From Anaerolineae bacterium (GTDB lineage: Bacteria > Chloroflexota > Anaerolineae > Caldilineales > Caldilineaceae), in assembly GCA_030432295.1 (NCBI GenBank), contig JAUIHI010000003.1, forward strand, positions 186,001-250,000: 64,000 nucleotides of DNA. Direction: 5' to 3'. How positions within the stretch are numbered: the first letter of the stretch is position 1; every line of letters begins with the position of its first letter. Positions 9,160 to 18,254 of the stretch are shown here, piece by piece. Below the pieces are notes generated by a model. The model had not been told where the DNA came from. It was given only the letters and a program-made list of their open reading frames with translations, and searched no databases. Both the position numbers and the translations under genes were made by a program.

Positions 9160-10374
9160 CTACTCTGCGGTACGAGAAGCGGCCACCGGCGACGGATTTA
9201 CCCGGATGCGGGGCAGCACTGTCGCCACGACCAGCGCGCCCGCCAGCAGCAGCGCGCCGAGCAGCCAGAGCATCCCCACATAGCCCAGCCCGGCGATGAG
9301 TAGCCCGCCGAGAACTGGCCCGGCCACTTTGCCTGCGTTGTCCAGTGTCCCCACAAAACCCAGCCCCGCGCCCAGATGCTCCGGCTCGATCTGGTCTGCC
9401 ACCAGCGCGACAGTGGCCGGGAAGATCAGCGCCTGACAGCCGCCGAAAAGTGCAGCCAGCCCCAACAGCATCCACCCCTGAGAGGCGACGGTCAGCAATG
9501 GCAGCAGACCGGCCAGCCCACCCATCCCCAATGCAATGGCCCAGTAGTAGCCGATGCGATCCCCGGCCCGGCCCGCGGCTGGTTTCAGTAGCAGATGTAC
9601 TCCTTCCTGTACAGTGAAGAAGAGACCGATCTGCGCGGTATTATAGCCGGCGGTCAGCGCATAGACGGGCAAAAAAGCTTTGATGGCGTAGGTGGCGATG
9701 TAGACCGTGGCCTCCATCCCGCCGGAGAGCCAGACGGAGGGGGTGCGGAATGCAGAATGGGGAATACGGAAGGGGGCGCGAGTTGCAAGTTGCGAGTTGC
9801 GAGTTGCGGTCTGCGGTCCGCCGTCCGCCGTCTCATCCAGCAGCAGGACGGGGATGAAAGCCAGCAGACTCAGCCCGCCGATGACGGCGAAGACATCCGC
9901 CGGGTCGTTCCAGAGCAGAAGCATCCCCGCGGCCAGGGGGCCGACGACGTAGCCGCCGCTGCGGGCCATCCCAAACCAGCCCAGCCGCTCGGCCTTGCGC
10001 TTGCCGCTCCGTTCGGCCACATAGGCCACTGTGACCGGGCCGTAGATGGCCGTGGCCGTGCCGTGGATCAGACGCAGGATCACCAGTTGGCCGGGGGTGT
10101 CGATGAATTTGTACAGAAAAGGCACGCCCGCAAAGAGGAGCGTGCCCAGAAGAATCCAAATCTTGCGTCCCTGCCTGTCCGAAAGAACACCAAAGATCGG
10201 CTTCGTTATCATTCCGGTCAGGGTAGAGACAGAGACGATCATTCCCAGCAGCACATCCGTCGCGCCCAGCGATGCGGCCAGAATAGGCAGCAGGGGCGTC
10301 TTGCCCATCTGGTAGCCGGCACGCACGATGAAATCGGCCAGGGTGATTTTGAGGAGATTGGGGGAGGTTTTCAT
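9160..10374 (-). CDS. MFS transporter
   Basis: 404 aa. Twelve-helix major facilitator with the loop 2-3 signature GVLSDRQGRKIW and a matching loop in the second half (GRAGDRIGYYW). The substrate is unknown; a drug or sugar efflux family member is likely. The central cytoplasmic loop between helices 6 and 7 contains about 30 low-complexity residues (TADGGPQTATRN... to ...AFRTPS) encoded by a GAGTTGC-type dispersed repeat at 9740-9838, inserted in frame. The gene lies upstream of MoxR/DUF58 on the same strand but is separated by a palindrome. Confidence 0.85.
   Translation of the reverse strand: MKTSPNLLKITLADFIVRAGYQMGKTPLLPILAASLGATDVLLGMIVSVSTLTGMITKPIFGVLSDRQGRKIWILLGTLLFAGVPFLYKFIDTPGQLVILRLIHGTATAIYGPVTVAYVAERSGKRKAERLGWFGMARSGGYVVGPLAAGMLLLWNDPADVFAVIGGLSLLAFIPVLLLDETADGGPQTATRNSQLATRAPFRIPHSAFRTPSVWLSGGMEATVYIATYAIKAFLPVYALTAGYNTAQIGLFFTVQEGVHLLLKPAAGRAGDRIGYYWAIALGMGGLAGLLPLLTVASQGWMLLGLAALFGGCQALIFPATVALVADQIEPEHLGAGLGFVGTLDNAGKVAGPVLGGLLIAGLGYVGMLWLLGALLLAGALVVATVLPRIRVNPSPVAASRTAE
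9740..9838. repeat. dispersed repeat inserted in frame in the MFS gene
   Basis: GGAATGCAGAATGGGGAATACGG is followed by tandem GAGTTGC and GTCCGCC units. This is low-complexity tandem sequence unlike the flanking code. The reading frame is kept. Confidence 0.75.
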
Positions 10375-10406
10375 GGCGGATCTGACAGTGACAGGTCCTC
10401 AGAAAC

Positions 10407-10438
10407 AAGGAAACCCCGCCTCTCGGCAGGGTTTCCTT
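10407..10438 (-). terminator. hairpin downstream of tRNA-Asp
   Basis: Arms AAGGAAACCCCGCC and GGCAGGGTTTCCTT pair with one mismatch and a 4-nt loop, just past the tRNA 3' end and followed by a T-rich stretch on the minus strand. Confidence 0.7.
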
Positions 10439-10466
10439 ACTATTCCGACTGGGAAATAGTCCAGTG

Positions 10467-10539
10467 CGGGAGCGACGGGATTTGAACCCGCGACCTCCGG
10501 CTTGACAGGCCGACATGCTAACCGCTACACCACGCCCCC
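10467..10539 (-). tRNA. tRNA-Asp (GTC)
   Basis: On the minus strand it folds as a cloverleaf. The acceptor is GGGGGCG with CGCTCCC, the D arm is GTAGCGGTTAGCAT, the anticodon stem-loop TCGGC-CTGTCAA-GCCGG has anticodon GTC, and the T arm is GCGGG-TTCAAAT-CCCGT. The discriminator base is G, as expected for Asp. CCA is not encoded. Confidence 0.95.
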
Positions 10540-10639
10540 AGAACTGCATTGCAATTGAGCAACGAAAGCCATTGTAGCATCGGCGTCGGGGGATGTCAAA
10601 TTTGGCGACGAATTTTTTCAATCGAATCGCATGTGGTCC

Positions 10640-11704
10640 TTACGGAACGATAATCGTCTTCAGGGAGGACTGCTCGTCCTCCGAGGCGGTCTCGGCCTGG
10701 AAGACCGCAGGTAGATCGGCCAGCCGGTGGCGGGTGGAGTTTGCCAGAATGATGTCCAGATTGAAGACGCCCCGTTCCACGGCCCGGAATGCCTCGCGCA
10801 TATTTTCGACCGAGCGCAGTTTGGTGTAGTGGACCGCGTTCAGGTTGCGCACTTCCAGCCCGTCCTCGTGAAAGCGATGGAAGCTAAACTCCTTGACCGG
10901 CGCGTAGTTGTCGCCGTAGAGAGCCAGAATGCCGTTGTGGCCCACCATTCCCAACGCCTGGACCAGTCCGATACCTGTGCCGCCCACGGCCTCGATGGCC
11001 ACATCCACCCCCACGCCTTTGGTCAGCTCGTCCACCGCCGCCACCGGGTCGACCATCCGGGCGTTGATGGTGTGATGTGCGCCCAACTGCTTGGCGATCT
11101 CCAGCTTTTCCGGCGAAACGTCGATGGCGATGACTTGGGACGCGCCGGATTTGAGCGCGCCTTGCAGCAGAATGTTGCCCGCAAAACCCACGCCGTTGAC
11201 CGCCACCACATCCCCCAATTTCACGCCCGTATGGATGGCTGCCCAGGCCGCACAGCCTAACGGTTCGTAGAGACAGCCCACCTCAAAGGAGACCCCATCG
11301 GGGATGGGCTGGATGTGGGCCAGGTCCACCACCCAATAGTCCGAGTAGGTGGGGTAGATGAGGCTGCCCACCCGGTCGCCGACCCGCACAGTGCCGCCGC
11401 CCAGATATTCCTCCACGCCGCTGCCGATCTCTACAATTGTGCCGCCCCCCTCGTGGCCCAGGGGTCCCATCGGATAGGCGTGGGCGCGGTCGGTCTTGCT
11501 GTGTGCGCCCAATTGTACCTCTGGCCCGCCTTTGGCCTCGTCCTGGGGACGGACGGTAATGTTGCGATAGAAGTAGCGCTCGGAGCCACAGACCGACGCC
11601 TGATGGGTCTTGACCAGCACTTGGGTTGGTTTGAGCGGCGGCAGAGTGACGGTTTCGCTTGTCAGTTTGTTGGGTTCCAGATAAATTACGCGGGTGTCGA
11701 TCAT
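10640..11704 (-). CDS. zinc-type (MDR) alcohol/polyol dehydrogenase
   Basis: 354 aa. GroES-like N-terminal domain with catalytic zinc ligands VCGSE (Cys39) and PLGHEGGG (His-Glu), then a Rossmann domain with AVNGVGFAGNILLQGALKSGA. The structural-zinc four-cysteine loop is absent. The ATG at 11704 has AGGAGAA at ideal spacing, so the 14-residue upstream extension is not used. The substrate is probably a polyol, sugar alcohol or similar NAD(P)-dependent substrate, but cannot be fixed. Divergent from the SDR gene at 11868. Confidence 0.88.
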   Translation of the reverse strand: MIDTRVIYLEPNKLTSETVTLPPLKPTQVLVKTHQASVCGSERYFYRNITVRPQDEAKGGPEVQLGAHSKTDRAHAYPMGPLGHEGGGTIVEIGSGVEEYLGGGTVRVGDRVGSLIYPTYSDYWVVDLAHIQPIPDGVSFEVGCLYEPLGCAAWAAIHTGVKLGDVVAVNGVGFAGNILLQGALKSGASQVIAIDVSPEKLEIAKQLGAHHTINARMVDPVAAVDELTKGVGVDVAIEAVGGTGIGLVQALGMVGHNGILALYGDNYAPVKEFSFHRFHEDGLEVRNLNAVHYTKLRSVENMREAFRAVERGVFNLDIILANSTRHRLADLPAVFQAETASEDEQSSLKTIIVP

Positions 11705-11770
11705 TTGAGTTTCTCCTGGGGGATGGAATGGGACACGGATTGACACAGATGGAAAGGATTTGCACGGTTA

Positions 11771-11812
11771 AATCATAGCCGCTTGTGGAGAATTCTTCAA
11801 GCGGCTATGATT
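11771..11812. repeat. 15-bp hairpin between divergent genes
   Basis: AATCATAGCCGCTTG and its exact complement with a 12-nt loop, in the divergent gap. The flanks 11727-11770 (ACACGGATTGACACAGATGG) and 11819-11845 (CCTTTGTGGACTTTGTGGTT) are pieces of the dispersed AACACGGAT and ACCACAAAGG families, so this gap is composed largely of repeats. Confidence 0.75.
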
Positions 11813-11867
11813 CTTGCGTTCCTTTGTGGACTTTGTGGTTCAAATCTCTTTTGGAAAGGAAACAACA

Positions 11868-12665
11868 ATGAAATTGCGAGGCAAAGTGGCGCTGGTGACG
11901 GGCGGAGCGCGAGGGCTGGGTCGGGCCTACGTCCTGCACCTGGCCCGGCTGGGTGCAGATATTGTGATCAACGACATCGACCTCTCCGCGGCGGCAGAAT
12001 ACAACGAGCAATTGAGCGCCCCCACAGTGATGGAAGAGGTGGAGGCGCTGGACTGTCGGGCATTGGGCGTTCAGGCTGATGTGACAGTCAAAGCGGAGGT
12101 GGACGCAATGGTGGAGCAGACCCTCGCCACCTTTGGCCGTCTGGATATTCTGGTCAACAATGCGGGCGGGATGTTGCATCCCCCGGCCCAAACTTCGGCG
12201 GCCACCGCGCCGGAGGACCACTATCGATATATTATGGACATCAATCTGACCAGCACTGTTTTCTGCTGCCAGGCCGCCAGCCGCCCGATGATTGCCGCAG
12301 GTTCGGGAAAAATTGTCAATGTGGGTTCCCAGGCCGGGCTGTGGAGCGGACGCAGCGGCAACGGCGTCGCCTACAAAGTCGCCAAAGCGGGAATTATCCA
12401 CTACACTCGGGTTCTGGCCGCGGAGTTGGGTCCCCACGGCGTCAATGTCAACTGCATCGCGCCGGGCTGGATTCTCTCTTCCCGTGCCCTGGCCAGCGGA
12501 CGCAACAGCGACGAAACCCGCGCCCGTCTGGAAGCCGACATTCCCCTGGGCCGTCTGGGCTGGCCCGAAGACTGCGCCAAAGTTGTCGAGTTTCTCGTCA
12601 CCGATCTCTCGGACTACGTGACCGGCCAGTGCATTCCCGTGGATGGGGGCTATGTGGCGTTTTAG
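11868..12665 (+). CDS. short-chain dehydrogenase/reductase
   Basis: 265 aa. Classical SDR with the cofactor motif TGGARGLG at 10-17, NNAG, a Ser before the active-site helix, catalytic Tyr169-x3-Lys173 (YKVAK) and the C-terminal PVDGGY. GGAAAGGA precedes the ATG at 11868; the upstream open frame starts inside a repeat and is rejected. The catalytic set is complete, so it is probably active; the substrate is unknown. Confidence 0.9.
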   Translation: MKLRGKVALVTGGARGLGRAYVLHLARLGADIVINDIDLSAAAEYNEQLSAPTVMEEVEALDCRALGVQADVTVKAEVDAMVEQTLATFGRLDILVNNAGGMLHPPAQTSAATAPEDHYRYIMDINLTSTVFCCQAASRPMIAAGSGKIVNVGSQAGLWSGRSGNGVAYKVAKAGIIHYTRVLAAELGPHGVNVNCIAPGWILSSRALASGRNSDETRARLEADIPLGRLGWPEDCAKVVEFLVTDLSDYVTGQCIPVDGGYVAF

Positions 12666-12677
12666 TCCGTGGCGGGT

Positions 12678-12798
12678 GGTGTGTAGTGCGTGAACTGGGA
12701 GTGGTTGATTGCGGTGCAGTCGAAATGACAGGTGTTCGCACCAAAGACAGGGCACGGTTCGCCCGACAGTAGCGGTGCAAGTTCACGCACTACGCACC
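12678..12798. repeat. separated inverted repeat GGTGTGTAGTGCGTGAACT
   Basis: The 19-nt arms at 12678-12696 and 12780-12798 match at 18 positions around an 83-nt spacer. It lies between the SDR gene and aspS and holds no gene. Confidence 0.8.
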
Positions 12799-12846
12799 GC
12801 GCACAAATTGCGTCTGCCCTACTCCCCATCTATAATTGAAGGGATG

Positions 12847-12880
12847 CAGAAGTCCGACTTTTGATAAAGTCGGACTTCTG
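12847..12880. terminator. palindrome of the GAAGTCCGACTTT family
   Basis: Perfect 15-nt arms CAGAAGTCCGACTTT with a TGAT loop, 47 nt upstream of aspS. It could terminate the SDR transcript. Confidence 0.75.
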
Positions 12881-12927
12881 GCACAATCAATCCAACCGGC
12901 GGGAACAAACGGAGTACGGAGTCGAAA

Positions 12928-14733
12928 ATGCTGAAGAGTCATTCATGTGGGGTATTGCGGGCTGAAGATGCGGGTAAGCAAGTCACGCTGGCGGGTTGGA
13001 TCAACCGGCGGCGGGATCACGGCGGTCTGATCTTCCTGGACGTGCGGGATCGCTTTGGTGTCACCCAAGTCACCATCAATTCCGATAATCAGCCCGATGC
13101 CCACGCCGTAGCCGCCACCCTGCGCAGCGAATTCGTCGTGCAGTTCCACGGCACTGTGCAGAAACGCCCGCCTGGTTTTGAGAATCCCGACCTGCCGACC
13201 GGCGAGATCGAAGTCATTGCCGACAAAGTGGTAATTCTCAGCGAAGCCCGCACGCCCCCCTTTGTGATCAGCGGCGACCAGGGCGACGACGTGGACGAGG
13301 CCGTGCGCCTCAAATACCGCTATCTGGACCTGCGCCGTCCCAAGCTGGCCCGCAATATGGCACTGCGCCACAATATTGTGCGCTTTATCCGCAACTACCT
13401 GTCGGACCGGGACTTCCTGGAAATCGAGACGCCGATTCTGCTCAAGAGCACGCCGGAAGGGGCACGGGATTTTGTCGTGCCCAGCCGGATGCACGCGGGC
13501 AAATTCTATGCCCTGCCCCAGAGTCCCCAGCAGATGAAGCAATTGCTGATGGTGGCCGGGATGGAGCGCTATTTCCAGATCGCCCGCTGCTTCCGGGACG
13601 AAGACCTGCGCGCCGACCGCCAGCCGGAATTCACCCAACTGGACCTGGAAATGAGCTTTGTCGATCAGGGCGATATTATGGCCCTCATCGAGCCGATGCT
13701 GATTGAGCTTTCCCAGCAGGTGAGCAGCAAGCGCATTTTGCAGACCCCCTTCCCAGTCATCTCCTGGGACGACGCTATGGACAAATACGGCATCGACCGC
13801 CCGGACATCCGCTTTGGCCAGACCCTCTGCAATGTGAGCAGCCTGGTGGCCGAGAGCGGCTTTGGCGTCTTCAAAAATGCGGTGGCGGCTGGCGGGCTGG
13901 TCAAGGGCGTTGTCTATCCCGGCGGCGCGGGGATGAGCCGACGGGAGATCGACGAACTGACTGAATTCATCAAACCCTACGGTGCAAAGGGACTGGCCTG
14001 GATCGGCGTTACCGGCGAACCGGACAGCGACGGCCACTACACCGGCGACGCCCTGCGCAGCCAGATCACCAAATTCCTCAGCCAGGAGGAGATCGACGGG
14101 ATTGTCTCGGCCAGTGGTGCGGGCGCGGGCGACCTGATTCTGCTGGTGGCGGACCAGCCGGATGTGACCAACCCCAGTCTGGCTAACCTGCGTCTGGAGA
14201 TTGGCCGGCGGGCCGGACTGATCGATCAGAACCTGCTGGCTTTCTGTTGGGTGGTGGACTTTCCTTTGCTGGAATACAGCGAAGACGAAGACCGCTGGGT
14301 GGCCTGTCATCACCCCTTCACCACTGCCCAGGACGCGGACTGGCCCCGGCTGGAGAGCGAACCGGGCAAAGTCAAGGCCAAAGCCTACGACGTAATTCTC
14401 AACGGTTGGGAGATCGGCGGCGGCAGCATCCGTATCCACCGCAGCGACCACCAGATGCGCCTCTTCCAGCGGCTGGGCATGAACGAGGCCGAAGTGGACG
14501 AGATGTTCGGCCATCTGCTCGAGGCCTTCACCTATGGCGCACCGCCCCACGGCGGCATTGCCCTGGGCATCGAGCGGGTGGTGGCTCTCTACGCCGACGC
14601 CGCCAGCATCCGGGAGGTAATGGCCTTCCCCAAGACGGCTACAGGCACGGACCTGTTGCTGGAAGCCCCCAGCCCGGTGAGCGAGAAGCAGTTGGTCGAG
14701 CTACACATTTCCGTGCGGGATAAGAAGAAGTAG
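12928..14733 (+). CDS. aspS: aspartyl-tRNA synthetase (bacterial type)
   Basis: 601 aa. N-terminal OB-fold anticodon domain, class II core with motif 2 [18 protein letters not shown], inserted GAD domain around residues 280-420, and motif 3 [14 protein letters not shown]. Bacterial-type length and architecture. Residue 31 is His (RRRDHGG) rather than the Leu of discriminating enzymes such as E. coli. In Pseudomonas aeruginosa His31 is linked to non-discriminating activity, so it may also charge tRNA-Asn for GatCAB; this is inference. Motif 3 has Glu where GLDR is usual. No T-box leader is visible. Confidence 0.96.
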   Translation: MLKSHSCGVLRAEDAGKQVTLAGWINRRRDHGGLIFLDVRDRFGVTQVTINSDNQPDAHAVAATLRSEFVVQFHGTVQKRPPGFENPDLPTGEIEVIADKVVILSEARTPPFVISGDQGDDVDEAVRLKYRYLDLRRPKLARNMALRHNIVRFIRNYLSDRDFLEIETPILLKSTPEGARDFVVPSRMHAGKFYALPQSPQQMKQLLMVAGMERYFQIARCFRDEDLRADRQPEFTQLDLEMSFVDQGDIMALIEPMLIELSQQVSSKRILQTPFPVISWDDAMDKYGIDRPDIRFGQTLCNVSSLVAESGFGVFKNAVAAGGLVKGVVYPGGAGMSRREIDELTEFIKPYGAKGLAWIGVTGEPDSDGHYTGDALRSQITKFLSQEEIDGIVSASGAGAGDLILLVADQPDVTNPSLANLRLEIGRRAGLIDQNLLAFCWVVDFPLLEYSEDEDRWVACHHPFTTAQDADWPRLESEPGKVKAKAYDVILNGWEIGGGSIRIHRSDHQMRLFQRLGMNEAEVDEMFGHLLEAFTYGAPPHGGIALGIERVVALYADAASIREVMAFPKTATGTDLLLEAPSPVSEKQLVELHISVRDKKK

Positions 14734-14791
14734 CAGTGGCAACCTTCGGCTTGCAATTTTATCACCTAAACTTTGCCACATTTAGCCCATT

Positions 14792-14819
14792 TTGCACCCT
14801 ATGACAGGTGTGCTATAGT
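14792..14819 (+). promoter_or_regulatory. promoter of the 6S-like RNA
   Basis: TTGCAC at 14792-14797, a 16-nt spacer, then TATAGT at 14814-14819, directly before the structured RNA. A start near 14826 is predicted. Confidence 0.6.
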
Positions 14820-14825
14820 ATTAGA

Positions 14826-15012
14826 CAGAACCCTGCGATGTGCGTGATCAACCAGCATACGGGGCGAGCCAACATTAGACCAACGGGAGCATTGCGAGGC
14901 GACGTGGATGTGATAGCCTAGCTTAGGCCAGGGCAAGACGGAAGCGTTCAGCTGGCACCCACCTGCTACAGCAGGTTCGCACCCACTGGATACACGGCAT
15001 CGCGGGGGTCCC
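14826..15012 (+). ncRNA. ssrS: structured RNA, probable 6S RNA
   Basis: About 187 nt, non-coding, with its own promoter and intrinsic terminator. The 5' end (ACCCTGCGATGTGCGTG) pairs with the 3' end (CACGGCATCGCGGGGGT) to form a long closing stem. The 3' half has a CACCCACCTGCT-ACA-AGCAGGT-like hairpin, and the middle can form an extended, interrupted helix. Size, closing stem and interrupted helix fit 6S RNA, which binds and inhibits sigma70 RNA polymerase. The call rests on shape and motif memory only. Confidence 0.55.
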
Positions 15013-15053
15013 AAAACGCCGTCCGAGAGATTCTTCTCCCGGACGGCGTTTTT
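15013..15053 (+). terminator. intrinsic terminator of the 6S-like RNA
   Basis: Arms AAAACGCCGTCCG and CGGACGGCGTTTT around a 14-nt loop, ending in a T run. A textbook rho-independent terminator. Confidence 0.9.
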
Positions 15054-15110
15054 GATCAAACAGGCTGTCCAAGCGCAGTAAAACTCGTCCTGAAGATTTC
15101 ATTTTTTTGC

Positions 15111-15140
15111 TTGACGGCTGCTGCTCTTTTGTGCTATAGT
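15111..15140 (+). promoter_or_regulatory. promoter of the MBL/RNase H operon
   Basis: TTGACG at 15111-15116, an 18-nt spacer and TATAGT at 15135-15140, 65 nt before the GTG start of the next gene. Confidence 0.65.
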
Positions 15141-15204
15141 AACCGGTCTAATTGAGAAGCACGCATCCTTCAGCCTTTTTGCTGAGAAGAAAGGAAGTCT
15201 GACC

Positions 15205-16074
15205 GTGGCTATCATTCGCACACGGGTTGCCGACGATACATGGGTATTTACGAGCGGTCTCTACGCAGAGGTCAATGCCGGGCTGGTGGTGACACCCGAA
15301 GGGGGCATTCTGATCGATACCCTCCCCTTTCCATCCGAGACCAACCAGATTATTGAATTCGCCAAACGGGTCTGTCCCGCGGGTATTAAATATGTGATCA
15401 ACACCATCAGCCACGCAGATCACGTCTATGGTTCGTGTCTGCTGCCCGATGCCGAGTTGATCGCCCACGAAAAGACCCGGGAAATGTTGCAGCGCTACGG
15501 ACGCAAATCTTTGGAAGACGCCCGGGAACATACGCCCGAACTCTTCAAAGTAGAAATCCGCCTGCCCAAGTTCGTCTTTAGCGAAAGCGCGCTGATTCGG
15601 CTGGGGGGCAAGACGATCCACGTGCTGCACGCGCCCGGCCCCAGCCCGGAGGTCTGTGTGGTCCACGTGCGGGAGGAGAAGGTCCTCTTCGCCAGCGATC
15701 TGATTATGCCTGTGCCTCTGATCGCCACACCCTTCTCTAACATCGATCAGTTCCGCCACTCCCTGCGGATGCTGCATGACTACAACCTGGAATCGATTGT
15801 CCAGGGCCACGGGGACATTCTTCTGCGCGGCGAAGTCACAAGCAGCATCGACGAGAGCATCACCTACCTCAACCACATCGAGGAATTGGTGGAGAATCTG
15901 ATGGACAACGGGGCCACCAAACACGACCTGCTCCAACACGACGTGGAAGGGTTTGGGCGCAGCCGCATTCCCCTGGGCGGACTGGTGCAGAATTTTCACC
16001 AGGCCAATCTGCTCTTTTTGTGGGAAAAGGCCCGTGCACGGCGACGCAAGGAGCGTCAGGCAGCCCAGGCATAA
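15205..16074 (+). CDS. metallo-beta-lactamase-fold protein with degenerate site 1
   Basis: 289 aa. MBL fold: the alpha-beta-beta-alpha pattern starts with [18 protein letters not shown]. The usual THxHxDH is TISHADH here, so the first His is Ile; the HTPGHTPG loop is HAPGPSPE, losing another metal His. The Asp-His pair of HADH, the bridging Asp of FASDLIMP and the His of QGHGD are kept. This suggests a single-metal or altered site. The GTG start at 15205 has GAAAGGAAG upstream. The stop overlaps the next start (TAATG), so the two genes are translationally coupled. Function unknown. Confidence 0.8.
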   Translation: MAIIRTRVADDTWVFTSGLYAEVNAGLVVTPEGGILIDTLPFPSETNQIIEFAKRVCPAGIKYVINTISHADHVYGSCLLPDAELIAHEKTREMLQRYGRKSLEDAREHTPELFKVEIRLPKFVFSESALIRLGGKTIHVLHAPGPSPEVCVVHVREEKVLFASDLIMPVPLIATPFSNIDQFRHSLRMLHDYNLESIVQGHGDILLRGEVTSSIDESITYLNHIEELVENLMDNGATKHDLLQHDVEGFGRSRIPLGGLVQNFHQANLLFLWEKARARRRKERQAAQA

Positions 16075-16826
16075 TGACACACTCACGCCGGATCGATGCA
16101 CTCATCGAAGAAATTCGCGCTCTCTCGCCTGCCGAGAGGCGTCGGCTGGCGCGCCAGCTTCGCATCAACGGTCTGTTGGAAAACGAAGAGGCACTGACTG
16201 ATCTGCATCCCCTGGAAATCGCGCCGGCACTGACGCCTGCGGGTCTGCGCCAATTGCTCTACCCATCGCCAGCCCCATCCGGCCCCGCGCCTGTGCAGCG
16301 GGATGATACGCCGGTCGCCCCCTACAAATCCGCGGTGAGCGGTCGGGTGGTGATGGGCTCGCCGGGCGATGAGTCCACGAGTGATGCGCCGTCGGTCATG
16401 CCCCCTCTGCCCGGTCAGGCCCCGGAACAGCCCATCCGGGTGATCTTTGACGGAGGCAGCAAAGGCAATCCAGGCTTGGGCTACGGCAGCTACGCGCTGG
16501 AGTGGCCGGGCTTTCCCCGCCAGATTGTGCAGCTTCGTTTTGGGGATCGGGTGACCAACAACGAGGCGGAGTACGACACGCTGATCGCTGCGCTGGAGGC
16601 GATTGTCAAGCGGCTGAAGGAGAGCGGCGCGGATACGCGCACGGCCCGGTTGGACATCTGGGGCGATTCTCTGCTGGTCATCTCCCAGATCAAAGGGGAG
16701 TGGAAGGTGAACAAAGCCGAGCTACAGAGCCGACGGGATCAGGCCCGCAGTCTGTTGGCCCTCTTCGGCCAGGCTCGGCTCACCCACCACGACCGGGAGA
16801 AGAGTGTGGAAGTGCTGGGCCACTGA
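16074..16826 (+). CDS. RNase HI-like protein with N-terminal extension
   Basis: 250 aa. The C-terminal ~130 residues are an RNase H domain: IFDGGSKGNPGLGYGSY (first Asp), NNEAEYDTLIAAL (Glu) and DIWGDSLLVISQI (second Asp). The fourth acidic residue, normally in a NxEADxLA helix, is not seen; the chain ends REKSVEVLGH. The first ~120 residues are a helical segment (ALSPAERRRLARQLR) plus a proline-rich linker, with no domain I recognise. The ATG overlaps the stop of the MBL gene. It may cleave RNA in RNA-DNA hybrids; reduced activity is possible. Confidence 0.78.
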   Translation: MTHSRRIDALIEEIRALSPAERRRLARQLRINGLLENEEALTDLHPLEIAPALTPAGLRQLLYPSPAPSGPAPVQRDDTPVAPYKSAVSGRVVMGSPGDESTSDAPSVMPPLPGQAPEQPIRVIFDGGSKGNPGLGYGSYALEWPGFPRQIVQLRFGDRVTNNEAEYDTLIAALEAIVKRLKESGADTRTARLDIWGDSLLVISQIKGEWKVNKAELQSRRDQARSLLALFGQARLTHHDREKSVEVLGH

Positions 16827-16845
16827 ACGGGAATTGATGGGGAAT

Positions 16846-16908
16846 AGTAAAAAGTGAGCCGTAATCAGTCGCAACGCATCTGCGACTGATTACGGCTCAC
16901 TTTTTACT
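16846..16908. terminator. perfect 28-bp palindrome at a convergent junction
   Basis: Arms 16846-16873 and 16881-16908 are exact complements (AGTAAAAAGTGAGCCGTAAT...) with a 7-nt loop. Runs of A and T at the stem base suit bidirectional termination between the RNase H and lipoprotein genes. Confidence 0.88.
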
Positions 16909-16929
16909 GATTAACTATCCTCGCTTCTG

Positions 16930-18096
16930 CTACTCCACAAAGACCTGCGCCCGGCCTTTGCCGCTGTCGTCTGTGTCGATAAACATAGAGAAGCTAGCGT
17001 CCCCCTTCGTGACTTCGTAGAAGCCAAAATCGCCGCTAAAGCTCCAGCCCAGGGCCGCAAAGGAATCGGTGTAGAAAGTCACCAATTCTTCCTGGCTCAG
17101 CTCGCTGGTAATCTCCGGCATCCCGATCATATTGGGGGCCATTTTGCCGCCCTCTGGCACGGGGAACTCACCTTCGGCAAAGCCCGGAATGCTGATTGCG
17201 CCCGGCTCCGGCGCGTCGGCAGGAAGTTCAATGGCGATGTCGCTATTTGTGTCATAGAGTTCGTAGGACCAGTTCACGCTCTGGGTCGTCAACACTTCTG
17301 CCCCACTGCTGTCTGTGTCGGTGACATTGCTCACCGTGGCCTCAATGGCGTACTTGAGAATGAATCCACCCTCTTTTGCCACCCAGACATCCATCTGCAC
17401 AGTTTCGATCACCTCTGCCGAGTCGGGCGCCATTTGGGCCATGCGCTCAAAGGCAGTGATGTCGTCCATGCGGTAGTGGTTCGTCGTGACCCCATCGACC
17501 ACCTCTTCACCCAAATCGGTGGCTCCCTCGTTTTCCAGGGAAAACTGGTCCACAAAGCTGGTAAAGATGTCCGACATAGACGTGAACAGCCCCGCATTGT
17601 CCCGGCCCACAGTAATCCATTCGCCCTGGGAGTTGGCAGAAACCCACTCGCCAATTTTGTAGATGGCGACAGTCTCGACCGAACTATCTTCGTTGATCGT
17701 CATCTGGAACAATTCATCCGAGCCATAGACATTGTCGGCCCGAACGTAGGCACCCTCCAACTGCATATCCTGCGCCGCCGACGTTCCATCCGGGAAGGTG
17801 GTGGTGATCAGAAACTGGCCTTTGGTCCGATAGGACTTCAATATATCGTTGGGTGCGGCGAAGCTGCTGGCCACACTGGCCTCTGGCGCAGGGGTGTTGG
17901 TAGCGGCAGCAGCAGCAGGCGCGGGTGTGTTTGTCGCGGAGACCGGTGTCTCCGTAGGCGGAGCAGGCGTATCTGTGGCTGCCACCGCTGCCGCTTCCGG
18001 TGTGGCGGTAGGCGTGGGGTCATCCTCGCCACAGGCGGCCAGGCTCACCGCAAGCAGTGCGACGAGCAAAAGAGTGAGAATGCGTTTGATTGACAT
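16930..18096 (-). CDS. secreted lipoprotein, unknown function
   Basis: 388 aa. Signal peptide with lipobox LAAC (Cys22), then a Thr/Pro/Ala-rich tether of about 60 residues (repeats of TNTPAP/TDTPAP), then a beta-rich domain of the LolA/LppX-like type with VDGVTTNHYRM, as seen in many Chloroflexota and Actinobacteria lipoproteins. A short C-terminal domain ends in FSMFIDTDDSGKG. The ATG at 18096 has AAAGGAA upstream. It is anchored at the outer face of the membrane; the ligand could be a lipid but is not known. Confidence 0.8.
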   Translation of the reverse strand: MSIKRILTLLLVALLAVSLAACGEDDPTPTATPEAAAVAATDTPAPPTETPVSATNTPAPAAAAATNTPAPEASVASSFAAPNDILKSYRTKGQFLITTTFPDGTSAAQDMQLEGAYVRADNVYGSDELFQMTINEDSSVETVAIYKIGEWVSANSQGEWITVGRDNAGLFTSMSDIFTSFVDQFSLENEGATDLGEEVVDGVTTNHYRMDDITAFERMAQMAPDSAEVIETVQMDVWVAKEGGFILKYAIEATVSNVTDTDSSGAEVLTTQSVNWSYELYDTNSDIAIELPADAPEPGAISIPGFAEGEFPVPEGGKMAPNMIGMPEITSELSQEELVTFYTDSFAALGWSFSGDFGFYEVTKGDASFSMFIDTDDSGKGRAQVFVE

Positions 18097-18254
18097 TAGG
18101 ATTCCTTTCGGATAGTGCAGGCTGTTGGCTGTTGCACAGCGAACCGGCATTTGAATGGAGCAGGAGACTACATATCCTGCAATAAATAGTATACGTTCGG
18201 GTGAATGATACTCAATAATTCTGCGGCGTTGCGGATTTGGGCCAGCCTAAATCT

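Noticed and set aside
12881-12927. T-box or other riboswitch before aspS
   Set aside because: Only a short leader after a repeat hairpin; no T-box bulge or specifier loop seen. Same result before glyQS.
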